Source: Ignavibacteria bacterium (GTDB taxonomy: Bacteria > Bacteroidota > Ignavibacteria > Tepidaquicellales > Tepidaquicellaceae). Taken from it: a DNA stretch of 64,000 bases. The stretch covers positions 434,001 through 498,000 of the forward strand of contig JADJYU010000001.1 of NCBI GenBank assembly GCA_016719565.1, given 5' to 3'. The translations under genes and the position numbers were made by a program. Numbering within the stretch: position 1 is the stretch's first letter; each line of letters opens with the position of its first letter. Below are positions 10,637 to 19,220 of the stretch, one piece after another. The notes under the pieces are model-generated. The model ran no database searches, had not been told where the DNA came from, and saw nothing but the letters and a program-made list of their open reading frames with translations.

Positions 10637-13054
10637 ATGACATTTAAAAAAATGTTTGTATCATTAATATGTAAACTGTTTGCATTATTAACTTTTATTA
10701 AACACCTGATAAATATATTTTGCCTGATTAAAATTTATTCATGCAGCTACAGATGTTCATCAGACTTTCGGTTTTTTATATTATTACTGTTCGTGTCCGG
10801 AGAGGTATTTACGCAGCAGGATCCTTTAAACAATAATGACAAAGGTGTATTAAAGGGAAAAATAATTGACAATGAGACCGAAGCGCCGGTGGAAGGAGCT
10901 GCAGTTGAAATTCTCGGATCGACAGTTAAAACCGAAACAGATGTTAACGGTAACTTTAGTTTTACCAATTTAAATTTTGACACCTACCAAATTAAGATCA
11001 CTTCAGCCGGATATGAACCGATGGTAAGATCCGATCTTCTTCTTTATGCGAGCAAACCGCTGGAAATTATTGTAAAGATCAAACCGAAAGGATACAAGAC
11101 TTCTGTCATTGACGTGGAAGGAAATTTCTTTATTCAAAGCTCTGACGTAAATCTCAGTTCAATCAATCTTGATTACGAAGAGATCCGCCGCGCTCCCGGA
11201 GCTACGGAAGATATCTCAAGGATGCTGCAGACTGCGCCCGGTATTGCGATAGGTAATGATCAGAGAAATGATATAATAATAAGAGGCGGATCGCCTGCGG
11301 AAAATTTAATTATTATAGACGGTATTGAGATCCCCAATATAAATCACTTCGGTACCGATGGTTCCTCAAGCGGAGCTATTGGTTTCATTAATTCAAAATT
11401 TATCTTCGAGACTAATATGCTTACCGGCGGTTTTCCCTCGATATATGGGGACAAGCTTTCCGGCGTGATAGATATTAGTTTCCGGGAAGGCAGCAGAAAA
11501 GCATTTTACGGTGACATTAATCTTTCCATCGCGGGATTCGGAGGAATATTCGAAGGACCGATCTCTGATAAAGGATCTTTCCTTTTTTCCGTAAGAAGAA
11601 GTTATCTCGAACTGGTCCGCGACGCAATAAGACTTACTTCCGTACCGAATTACTGGGACTTTAATCTTAAAGCTGTCTATGACATTAGTCCTAATGATAA
11701 GCTTACTTTGATCGGACTTTCGGGAATTGACAAAATTGATTTCTCAGGCGAGTCGGCTGAGAATAATCCTTACGGAAATTCGGAAGATGATCAGAAGACC
11801 TATGCGCTCGGTATTAATTATAAAAAACTTCTGCGCAATGGATTTATTGAAACTGTTTTATCGGATTCATATACGGACAATTACATTAAGCAGGTGGACG
11901 GACAGACCGCTGATGTAATTTTTCAGAATACTTCATATAACAATGAAGTAACATTGAAATCAACTTTAAACTATAAGCTTTCAAACACTCTTACACTAAA
12001 TACAGGCATAGGCAGTAAACTTGCCGACATTAACAATCAGCTTTTTCTCCGGGGTGATACAAGCGCGGCGGGATTTCCATATGATACAATTAATGCCGAC
12101 AGTAAAATTAATTCATACAAACTTTTCGGACATGCGAATCTCACATACAAATTATTTAATGATAAGCTTATAATGAACACCGGAGTGCGCGTTGATTATT
12201 TTGATTACATCAGACTGAAATCATACTTCTCTCCCAGATTAGGAGCGTCTTATAAAATTACTCCGGTAACTTCGCTCAATGCAGCATGGGGAATTTTTTA
12301 TCAGTCGCCGGAATATATCTGGCTAAGCGCGAGTCCTGAAAATTACAAGCTTAATGACATCCGGTGCGAGCATTTCATTACCGGCATCGAACATTATTTC
12401 GCTGCTGATGTGAAAGCCAACTTTGAAGTTTATTATAAAAAGTATAAGGACTATCCTGTCTGGAAAGATATTAAAACTTATATACTCATCGATGGAGGAA
12501 CTGACTTCGGACCGAATATTGTAGGCGAAGCTGTCAGCGCGGGATTTGGTTCTGTGAACGGGTTTGATATTTCAATACAGAAAAAATTATCCGGCACAGG
12601 ATTGTACGGCTTAATAAGTTATTCATATATAAATTCCGGGTTTACAGCGCTTGCAGGAGGCGAGAAGCCCGGCGCGTTTGATCCGGGAAATCAGTTTACT
12701 TTAATTGCCGGTTATCAGTTCAAAAACGGATGGCTTGCCGGAATAAAATACAAATACTCCGGGGGAAGACCTTACACTCCGATAGATCCGGTTGCATCAA
12801 AGCAGGTAAACAGAGCAGTATATGCAACTGACGATTTTAACAGCGCTCGTTATCCGTATTATATGCGGGTAGATGTGAGAGTTGATAAAAAATTCGATTT
12901 TAAAAGTTCGAGTCTGGTTGCTTACATCGAACTTCAGAATGTTTTCGATAGAGAAAACATTTATTCTTATTACTGGAATGAAGATGACAAACGGCTTTCA
13001 ACTATATATCAATGGGCTTTCTTTCCGGTAGGCGGAATCAGTCTGCAATTCTGA
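10637..13054 (+). CDS. TonB-dependent outer-membrane receptor
   Basis: An 805-residue protein. After a long N-terminus whose true signal peptide is probably FRFFILLLFVSGEVFTQ (residues about 44-60), it has a carboxypeptidase-regulatory beta-sandwich (about 72-155: LKGKIIDNETEAPVEGAAVE). A plug domain follows (about 170-290: RMLQTAPGIAI, IIRGGSPAENLIIIDGIEI), then a 22-strand-type barrel to the end. The family imports a substrate with TonB-ExbBD energy; the substrate cannot be read here and there is no SusD partner next to it. The annotated start gives about 43 unusual residues before the hydrophobic core, so translation may start further downstream. A Cys-rich stretch precedes the signal. Confidence 0.9.
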   Translation: MTFKKMFVSLICKLFALLTFIKHLINIFCLIKIYSCSYRCSSDFRFFILLLFVSGEVFTQQDPLNNNDKGVLKGKIIDNETEAPVEGAAVEILGSTVKTETDVNGNFSFTNLNFDTYQIKITSAGYEPMVRSDLLLYASKPLEIIVKIKPKGYKTSVIDVEGNFFIQSSDVNLSSINLDYEEIRRAPGATEDISRMLQTAPGIAIGNDQRNDIIIRGGSPAENLIIIDGIEIPNINHFGTDGSSSGAIGFINSKFIFETNMLTGGFPSIYGDKLSGVIDISFREGSRKAFYGDINLSIAGFGGIFEGPISDKGSFLFSVRRSYLELVRDAIRLTSVPNYWDFNLKAVYDISPNDKLTLIGLSGIDKIDFSGESAENNPYGNSEDDQKTYALGINYKKLLRNGFIETVLSDSYTDNYIKQVDGQTADVIFQNTSYNNEVTLKSTLNYKLSNTLTLNTGIGSKLADINNQLFLRGDTSAAGFPYDTINADSKINSYKLFGHANLTYKLFNDKLIMNTGVRVDYFDYIRLKSYFSPRLGASYKITPVTSLNAAWGIFYQSPEYIWLSASPENYKLNDIRCEHFITGIEHYFAADVKANFEVYYKKYKDYPVWKDIKTYILIDGGTDFGPNIVGEAVSAGFGSVNGFDISIQKKLSGTGLYGLISYSYINSGFTALAGGEKPGAFDPGNQFTLIAGYQFKNGWLAGIKYKYSGGRPYTPIDPVASKQVNRAVYATDDFNSARYPYYMRVDVRVDKKFDFKSSSLVAYIELQNVFDRENIYSYYWNEDDKRLSTIYQWAFFPVGGISLQF

Positions 13055-13256
13055 AATATTAAGATTATTCATTCCATCTGTAAATATTCTGAATATTTTC
13101 TCCCGATCCTTCCCGGTTTATTTTAAAATTAATTCAACTCTTTCCCAACTCTATTCTATATCTTACCTGATTCTTTATCAAATCTTATCTGATTTTACTT
13201 TCCGATCTAATCCATAAGTATTATCAAAGACTGATCCAATTTAAATTTTTCTTTAA

Positions 13257-13308
13257 CTTGAAATTTTATATAATTAAAGTTAGTTTATAAAAACGTGCAA
13301 AACGTGCA
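13257..13308 (+). promoter_or_regulatory. Candidate carotenoid-operon promoter with direct-repeat operator
   Basis: CTTG (13257-13260) and TAGTTTAT (13281-13288), 20 bases apart, resemble the Bacteroidota sigma-A pattern TTTG-N19/20-TAnnTTTG. Immediately downstream, ACGTGCA occurs at 13293-13299 and again at 13302-13308, a direct repeat with a 9-base period. The start codon of the CarH-like regulator follows at 13340. Position and repeat structure suggest the operator for that regulator, since MerR/CarH-type proteins bind direct repeats over promoters. Assignment is an inference. Confidence 0.45.
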
Positions 13309-13339
13309 TTTTTATTTTTTATAAAATTTACATCCTAAA

Positions 13340-14203
13340 ATGATCTTATCATCGAAAAGAGCTGCTGAGTTTCTGAATGTAAACGAATCTACGGTTAAGA
13401 GGTGGGCTGACAACGGTAAGCTGAAAAGTTTTAAAACTCCGGGCGGTCACAGGAAATTTAAGTTTGAGGATCTGAAAAAAGTATCAGAAGAAAATCACTA
13501 TCTGACGCCCGATATGAGCGCTAATTCGATGTCCTTAAAAACAATCAACGAAATAAAGAACAGGGATTACGGATCTCTCAATAAAAAATTCGGGAAGTAT
13601 CTTCTCAAGGGAGATACAGACGCTTCCTATGATCTGATCTATCTTTTATATCTTGATAAAGTGCCGGTAGCGCAAATTTTTGACGACGTGGTAAAAAAGT
13701 CTATGGAAAACATAGGTGATCTCTGGTCAAAAGGACTGCTGGAAATTGAAGACGAGCATATCGCGTCCGGAGCTTTACTCTCCGTTATACACAGATTTGA
13801 AAATGACATTACAGATAAGTATTATTCAAAATCAAAATTCCGGAAGACTGCATTATGCGCAGGTCTTGAGAATCAGCTTCATGATATAGGACTTCTGTGT
13901 GTAAGGATCACTCTGAAACATCTCGGCTGGAAAGTAATTTATCCGGGTTCCAATCTGCCGTCAGATTCAATCATTAGTTTATTAAAAAACGAAAAGCCGG
14001 ATTTGCTATGTCTGTCATTCAAATCACATGGTTTAAACGGAAACACCACTAAAGATTCATTGGAAATAATGAAGACTGCGGATAAGCTCAATATGAAAAT
14101 ATTCACAGGCGGAGAAGCAGCAGTTAGCAGTAATAATGGAGTTCAAAAAATCAAAGATATGGTTACATTTACAAAACATTTAAAAGAATTAAGACAGAAA
14201 TGA
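13340..14203 (+). CDS. CarH/LitR-like MerR-family regulator with B12-binding domain
   Basis: A 287-residue protein. Residues 1-50 form a MerR-type winged helix (RAAEFLNVNESTVKRWADNG, TPGGHRKF). About 75-160 is a four-helix cobalamin-cap domain, and 165-285 a B12-binding Rossmann domain. The cap has W129 followed nine residues later by E139-H140, the Wx9EH signature of light-sensing CarH. The lower-ligand motif is QLHDIG (H181), where CarH usually has E or D two residues before the His. The residue after W129 is Ser, where Thermus CarH has the His that caps cobalt after light. The family represses carotenoid genes in the dark with adenosyl-B12 and releases DNA in light. The stop overlaps the crtI start (ATGA), so it probably controls its own operon. 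Confidence 0.85.
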   Translation: MILSSKRAAEFLNVNESTVKRWADNGKLKSFKTPGGHRKFKFEDLKKVSEENHYLTPDMSANSMSLKTINEIKNRDYGSLNKKFGKYLLKGDTDASYDLIYLLYLDKVPVAQIFDDVVKKSMENIGDLWSKGLLEIEDEHIASGALLSVIHRFENDITDKYYSKSKFRKTALCAGLENQLHDIGLLCVRITLKHLGWKVIYPGSNLPSDSIISLLKNEKPDLLCLSFKSHGLNGNTTKDSLEIMKTADKLNMKIFTGGEAAVSSNNGVQKIKDMVTFTKHLKELRQK

Positions 14204-15669
14204 AAGAAGTAATAATAGTAGGAAGCGGACTTGGCGGATTATCAGCGGCATTAAGACTTTCCTCAAAAGGTTATAAAGTAAAAATTCTTGAAAAAAACAG
14301 CACAGCCGGCGGCCGTCTGAACCAGATAAAGGAAAAAGGTTTTACATTTGATTCGGGACCGTCTTTTATGAGTATGACTTATGAATTTGATAATCTATTC
14401 AAAGAGTGCGGTGTTGAAAACCCAATAAAGCTTAAAGCTCTGGATCCTTTGTATGAAGTTTATTTTGAAGGCAGGCAGGAACCTTACAGAATTTGGAAAG
14501 ATCTTGACAAGCTTGCAGGGGAATTCGCTGAAATAGAACCCGATTTCAAAATAAAAGCGGAAAAATATCTGAAACGCGCGTCTGAATTTTTTCACGATAC
14601 GGAAGACAAAGTTGTAAAGAGTAATTTTAACGGACTCGCGGATTATTTTATAAAAATATCGCGTGTTCCGCTTAAGCATCTTCCATATCTGAGAAAAAAA
14701 TTATGGACGCTTTTGTCAGAGACATTTGACTCACAGGTTGTAAAAGTAATATTTTCTCTGGTTGCGTTTTTTCTGGGATCTACTCCTTTTAAAACACCGT
14801 CGATATATTCGCTTCTGAATTACACTGAATTCATTCACAACGGATACTGGAGAGTCGAAGGCGGAATGTACATGATAGTTGAAGAGATTTTGAAAATACT
14901 TAAAGACAGAGGCGTTGAGATAATTTACAACACAGAGGTATCGGATTATTATGACAGTGAAGGAAGTCTTAAATACTTTTTAGATAAAAAAGGTAATCAC
15001 TGGATTGCTGACCTTTATGTAGTAAACGCTGATGCTGCATCATTCAGAGGTATGATACTTAACAGGAAAAAATATTCGGACACACGGTTAGATAATATGG
15101 ACTGGTCTCTCGCACCATTTACAATTTATCTCGGCGTAAAAGGAAAGATCAAGTCGATGTATCATCATAATTATTTTTTGGGAAATGATTTTATAAAATA
15201 TGCGGATAAGATTTTTATAACGTCCGAAAGTCCTTCAAATCCATACTACTATGTAAATATGCCGTCATATCATGATACCGAATGTGCGCCGGAAGGATGT
15301 GAAAATTTATTTATTCTCTGTCCGGTGCCTGATCTCAGATTCAAAGATCACTGGAATGACAGGGAAGAATTTGCAGACAGGATAATTCAGGATCTTTCTG
15401 ACAGAATAAGTTTTAATCTGAAGGACAATTTACTTGTGAAAAAAATTATGTCCCCTCTTGAATGGGAGTCGGAATATAATTTATATAAAGGTTCCGGACT
15501 CGGATTATCACACGGAATGAATCAGATAGGAGGCTTCAGACCTTCCAATAAGGATGAAGAATTTTCAAATTTATATTATGTCGGAGCATCGACAGTTCCG
15601 GGTACAGGACTGCCGATGGTTTTGATAAGTTCAAAATTAGCAACAGAAAGGATAATACATGAGCATTAA
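14200..15669 (+). CDS. crtI: Phytoene desaturase, CrtI type
   Basis: A 489-residue flavoprotein. The N-terminus has the FAD dinucleotide fold (VIIVGSGLGGLSAALRLSSKG), the GGR block (AGGRLNQIKEKGFTFDSGPS) and a C-terminal FAD block ending NLYYVGASTVPGTGLPMVL. This is the CrtI/CrtN family, which introduces four double bonds into phytoene to give lycopene at the membrane. The length is normal. It starts inside the stop codon of the regulator upstream and overlaps crtB by 11 bases, so translation is coupled. The number of desaturation steps cannot be read from sequence; lycopene is expected because a lycopene cyclase follows. Confidence 0.92.
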   Translation: MKEVIIVGSGLGGLSAALRLSSKGYKVKILEKNSTAGGRLNQIKEKGFTFDSGPSFMSMTYEFDNLFKECGVENPIKLKALDPLYEVYFEGRQEPYRIWKDLDKLAGEFAEIEPDFKIKAEKYLKRASEFFHDTEDKVVKSNFNGLADYFIKISRVPLKHLPYLRKKLWTLLSETFDSQVVKVIFSLVAFFLGSTPFKTPSIYSLLNYTEFIHNGYWRVEGGMYMIVEEILKILKDRGVEIIYNTEVSDYYDSEGSLKYFLDKKGNHWIADLYVVNADAASFRGMILNRKKYSDTRLDNMDWSLAPFTIYLGVKGKIKSMYHHNYFLGNDFIKYADKIFITSESPSNPYYYVNMPSYHDTECAPEGCENLFILCPVPDLRFKDHWNDREEFADRIIQDLSDRISFNLKDNLLVKKIMSPLEWESEYNLYKGSGLGLSHGMNQIGGFRPSNKDEEFSNLYYVGASTVPGTGLPMVLISSKLATERIIHEH

Positions 15670-16504
15670 ACTTTATGATGAAACATCATATAAAATCAGC
15701 GATGTCATAACAAGAAGTTACAGCACTTCCTTCAGTCTGGCCATCAGATCGTTTGGAAAGGAAATGCAGAATTCAATTGCTGCGGTTTACGGTTTAGTCC
15801 GTATTGCGGATGAAATTGTAGATACATTTCATGACAAGGATAAGATCTCTCTTCTGCATACTCTGAGAAAAGATACTTTTGAATCAATTGAAAAAAAGAT
15901 TTCTATAAACCCCGTGCTGCATTCATTTCAACTGACAGTAAATGAATACTCAATTCCTCATGATTACATTGAAAGTTTTTTTGAAAGTATGAAAATGGAT
16001 ATTTACAGTAACTATTATGACAGGGAAAATTATGATAAATATGTTTATGGTTCTGCGGAAGTCGTCGGACTTATGTGTCTGAAGATATTCTGTCACGGTA
16101 ATGACAGACTGTTTGAAGAACTGAAGGAACCTGCGCGGGCGCTGGGTTCGGCATTTCAGAAAGTTAACTTTCTCAGAGATATTAAAAATGATCTGTCCGA
16201 AAGAAAAAGGATCTATCTTCCGGGCGCTGAAAACAGTACTTTTATAAATCAAAAAAACAAACAGCTTCTTGAGGAGGAGATTGAGAAAGAATTTTCAATT
16301 GCGTTAAGCGGCATAAAAAGACTTCCTGATAAATCATGTATTGCTGTATACTCTGCATATCAATATTATTACAAGCTTTTTGAAAAAATAAAAAAACTGG
16401 AAGTAGAGGATTTGTTCCTGAACAGGATCAGTGTATCAAATTATACTAAAGTATTTTTGCTTCTGAAAAATACCGTCAGATTAAAATTATCACTGTTTGT
16501 CTGA
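15659..16504 (+). CDS. crtB: Phytoene synthase
   Basis: A 281-residue trans-isoprenyl-diphosphate synthase of the squalene/phytoene synthase family. It shows the YSTSFSLAIRSF entry motif, the first Asp-rich region in YGLVRIADEIVD, and the second in NFLRDIKNDLSERKRIYLP. It joins two geranylgeranyl diphosphates head to head to make phytoene. The ATG lies inside the 3' end of crtI, and the next gene begins directly after its stop codon. No GGPP synthase gene is in the window, so that precursor enzyme must be elsewhere. Confidence 0.93.
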   Translation: MSIKLYDETSYKISDVITRSYSTSFSLAIRSFGKEMQNSIAAVYGLVRIADEIVDTFHDKDKISLLHTLRKDTFESIEKKISINPVLHSFQLTVNEYSIPHDYIESFFESMKMDIYSNYYDRENYDKYVYGSAEVVGLMCLKIFCHGNDRLFEELKEPARALGSAFQKVNFLRDIKNDLSERKRIYLPGAENSTFINQKNKQLLEEEIEKEFSIALSGIKRLPDKSCIAVYSAYQYYYKLFEKIKKLEVEDLFLNRISVSNYTKVFLLLKNTVRLKLSLFV

Positions 16505-17185
16505 ATGAGCGTTTACTTGTTAATAAATATTTTCATAATCATCATTCCGCTGATTATGAGTTTCGAAAAAAAGATCTGCTTTATTAAAAAACTTCCGGCT
16601 GTAATAATATCAATAATATCAGTCGGGATTTTTTTTATTGCATGGGATATCAGTGCGACGGAAAAAGGTGACTGGAGCTTTAATCCGGAATTTGTATCCG
16701 GCTTAAAAATCGGCGGACTGCCTTATGAGGAAATACTTTTTTTTATAACAGTACCTTACAGTATATTATTTATTTATGAAAGTCTCAGGCTATATATAAA
16801 AGAGAAGACTTATGATATAAATAGAATGCTGCTATTGACAGGTATGATCATCTTTGCAGGTGCTTCCTATTTCTTTATAAATTTAAACTATACTTCAAAT
16901 GTAATGACAGCAATGCTTATTGTTTTACTGGTTGCGCTGTTATCCGGAAGAACGTTTGGAATTACAAATGTATTACTGATTACACTTCTTGTTTCGTTCA
17001 TTCCTTTTATAATTGTAAACTATTTTCTGACATCACTTCCTGTGCTGATATATAATCCGGAAGCTATAACAGGTATAAAGTTTATAACCATACCGGCTGA
17101 AGATTTTTTCTATTCATTCTCAATGATAAGCGCATGGCTAATGATCTATTCAATTTTAATAAAGAGTAAGTTATTAAGTAAATAA
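16505..17185 (+). CDS. Fused heterodimer-type lycopene cyclase (CrtYcd)
   Basis: A 226-residue membrane protein with about seven hydrophobic segments. It carries two related halves, each with an acidic motif after a Pro: GGLPYEEILFFITVP (about residue 75) and TIPAEDFFYSFSM (about 198). This is the CrtYc-CrtYd fusion found in Bacteroidota, archaea and some actinobacteria, unrelated to plant-type CrtY/CrtL. It forms beta-ionone rings on lycopene. The following hydratase-type gene needs an uncyclised psi end, so here the enzyme probably makes gamma-carotene with one ring. It starts at the base after the crtB stop. Confidence 0.88.
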   Translation: MSVYLLINIFIIIIPLIMSFEKKICFIKKLPAVIISIISVGIFFIAWDISATEKGDWSFNPEFVSGLKIGGLPYEEILFFITVPYSILFIYESLRLYIKEKTYDINRMLLLTGMIIFAGASYFFINLNYTSNVMTAMLIVLLVALLSGRTFGITNVLLITLLVSFIPFIIVNYFLTSLPVLIYNPEAITGIKFITIPAEDFFYSFSMISAWLMIYSILIKSKLLSK

Positions 17186-17187
17186 GA

Positions 17188-18294
17188 CTGACATTTCTGG
17201 AAATTATCATATTCATAATATTATCTGTCGTTCCGGTTTATTCATTCATCGTTTCTCTGATAAATCTTTTCACGGCGCCGTTTCTGAGTTCGGAAAATTC
17301 AAAAGTAGAAAATGATCTGGTCTCTTTACTTATCCCGGCGCGAAATGAAGAATGTAATATTGAAAAGTGTTTAAGAAGTGTAATGATTCAATCATATTCA
17401 AACATTGAAATAATTGTATATGACGATTCATCTTCTGACAGCACGCTTGAGATTATTACAAAAATCTCCAGTGAAGATAACAGATTAAAAATATTGAACG
17501 GCGTTCAGCTGCCTGAAGGATGGCTTGGAAAAAACCACGCTTGCTGGAAATTATCACAGCAATCTTCAGGAAAATATCTGCTGTTTATAGATTCAGATGT
17601 AATTCTGGAAAGAAATGCCGTTGCCTCAGCAGTTTCAGAGATCAAAAATAAAAATGCCGATCTGCTTTCTGTGTTTCCGAAACAGCTTATAAAAACTTTC
17701 GGCGAGAACGCTGTAGTTCCGTTTATGAACTGGCTTTTGCTTTCTTTCCTGCTTGTAAGGTTAGTCTCGTCTCCTAAGTATAAAAATTTTGCCGGGGCAA
17801 ATGGTCAGTTTATTTTATGGAAAAAAGATACTTATGTTAAAACCGGAGGACATTCTGCTGTAAAGAATGAAATAGTCGAAGACATTGAAACAGCGAGATA
17901 CCTGAAAAAAAACGGTTATAAAATTCTCTTATTGATGAGCAATGATCTGGTATCCTGTAGAATGTATAATAATTTCAACGAAGCAGTAACCGGGTTCTCG
18001 AAGAACATTTATCCTGCATCCGCAATGCCGGCATTATTTTTTATTTTAAATGTCCTGTTTCTTGTGTTATCAAATCTCGTTCCTTTTATTCTAATGTTTT
18101 ATTATGAATATTTTATTTTTGTTTCATTGCTGATAATATTAGAGAGGATTGCTGTTTCACATACCAGCTCGCAGAATGTTTTAATTAACATAATTCTGCA
18201 TCCCATTCAAATGATAATGCTTTTGTACATTAGCGTGAGATCGGTATATCAGACAAAGACAGGGAAATCTGTATGGAAGGACAGAAAACTGTGA
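17188..18294 (+). CDS. Family 2 glycosyltransferase, CruG-like, with non-ATG start
   Basis: About 368 residues. A membrane segment at the N-terminus (FIILSVVPVYSFIVSLI) precedes a GT-A domain (LLIPARNEECNIEKCLRSV, YDDSSSDST, the DxD-like motif FIDSD, and EDIETARYLKKNGYK), followed by two or three C-terminal membrane segments. The first ATG is at 17383, but that would cut away the nucleotide-binding start of the GT domain. Coding signal clearly extends back to 17188, where CTG is the best available start; ATA at 17182 is the only alternative before an in-frame stop. In cyanobacteria CruG, also GT2, glycosylates the hydroxyl made by CruF, and the two are paired here too. The sugar is unknown. 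Confidence 0.8.
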   Translation: MTFLEIIIFIILSVVPVYSFIVSLINLFTAPFLSSENSKVENDLVSLLIPARNEECNIEKCLRSVMIQSYSNIEIIVYDDSSSDSTLEIITKISSEDNRLKILNGVQLPEGWLGKNHACWKLSQQSSGKYLLFIDSDVILERNAVASAVSEIKNKNADLLSVFPKQLIKTFGENAVVPFMNWLLLSFLLVRLVSSPKYKNFAGANGQFILWKKDTYVKTGGHSAVKNEIVEDIETARYLKKNGYKILLLMSNDLVSCRMYNNFNEAVTGFSKNIYPASAMPALFFILNVLFLVLSNLVPFILMFYYEYFIFVSLLIILERIAVSHTSSQNVLINIILHPIQMIMLLYISVRSVYQTKTGKSVWKDRKL

Positions 18295-18914
18295 GTGATA
18301 GATCAAAAGCCGCAATTATTTATATAATTTATATAGTCGGCATTGCAGGTCATTTATCAGATGCGGCAAGAGCTTCTATGATAACTCTGACTCCTTATGT
18401 ATTGATTATAACGGGATTTCTAATCCTTATATTTTCAAAGGTATTCAATAATAAAAAATTCTTGATATGGTTTCTAATTTCATATCTCATAACATTGCTT
18501 TTAGAGATTGCCGGTATCAGGACAGGACTTATATTCGGAGAATACATATACGGAGATGTTCTGGGATTCACTATAGCCGGTGTTCCTTTGATAATCGGCT
18601 TTAACTGGATATTTGTTATTTTGGGCGGAATAGGGATTGGGTCGAAAATTTCCGGAAACAAAATCAGTATTGCCGTGATTGCAGGAATAACAGCGGTGAT
18701 ATTTGATTATGTACTTGAGCCGGCTGCGGTAAGATTAAATTACTGGAGCTGGTTATCAGGGGAAATTCCTCTGCAGAACTATCTTGCCTGGTATTTAATT
18801 ACATTCCTTATTTCTCTGATGTTCAGTTTATTTAAAATTAATATAAGTTTTAAATTCTTTATACACTATATTATCGCGCAGTTCATTTTCTTTCTGATTC
18901 TAAATTCGGCATAA
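18291..18914 (+). CDS. cruF: Carotenoid 1',2'-hydratase, CruF family
   Basis: An integral membrane protein of about 207 residues with six or seven helices. It has the DUF422/CruF signature EIAGIRTGLIFGEYIYG...VPLIIGFNWIF. The family adds water to the psi end of gamma-carotene or lycopene derivatives to give the 1'-hydroxyl that is then glycosylated. I prefer the GTG at 18291, which overlaps the upstream stop (GTGA), over the ATG at 18273, because all other joints in this operon are similarly tight. It is the last gene of the operon; a hairpin follows at 18919. Confidence 0.87.
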   Translation: MSDRSKAAIIYIIYIVGIAGHLSDAARASMITLTPYVLIITGFLILIFSKVFNNKKFLIWFLISYLITLLLEIAGIRTGLIFGEYIYGDVLGFTIAGVPLIIGFNWIFVILGGIGIGSKISGNKISIAVIAGITAVIFDYVLEPAAVRLNYWSWLSGEIPLQNYLAWYLITFLISLMFSLFKINISFKFFIHYIIAQFIFFLILNSA

Positions 18915-18918
18915 AAAA

Positions 18919-18940
18919 AAAGCGGATAAATCTCCGCTTT
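18919..18940. terminator. Hairpin terminator shared by convergent transcripts
   Basis: AAAGCGGA (18919-18926) and TCCGCTTT (18933-18940) form an 8-bp stem with a 6-base loop. The run of A before it becomes a T run on the minus strand, so it is a good terminator for the minus-strand genes from the right. It may also slow the carotenoid operon transcript. Confidence 0.75.
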
Positions 18941-18976
18941 ATAAAACTCATTTTCTTACTAACTCATTATATTCTG

Positions 18977-19162
18977 TCATGAAAATTTTACAAATATTAT
19001 TACAACGCTCACTAACAATAACAGAATATATACAAGAGTCAGAATAAATTTTCTTGATTTCTTTTTACTGGAGATCTTTCTTTCATAGGAAACATAACTT
19101 TTTGAATAGTCCCCTGCGCTGGGATCCCATTTATAGCTATTCTTAACTTTTTCTAAATCCAT
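18977..19162 (-). CDS. Small single-pass membrane protein, unknown
   Basis: A 61-residue frame with a polar, Tyr/Ser/Lys-rich first half (residues 1-37, ending in the basic patch SSKKKSRK) and one clear membrane helix (38-58). This suggests a tail-anchored protein with the charged part in the cytoplasm. It lies 58 bases downstream of the methyltransferase-CarB fusion on the same strand, just before the hairpin, so it may be the last gene of that operon. I recognise no family. Confidence 0.55.
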   Translation of the reverse strand: MDLEKVKNSYKWDPSAGDYSKSYVSYERKISSKKKSRKFILTLVYILLLLVSVVIIFVKFS

Positions 19163-19220
19163 AATTTAATTTACTTTTTAAAAATATGTTTTTCAACTCT
19201 TTATAACTACTGCAAAAAAT

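Noticed and set aside
13340..14203. Methionine synthase or mutase B12 domain
   Set aside because: The MerR-type helix-turn-helix start and the Wx9EH cap motif identify a regulator rather than an enzyme.
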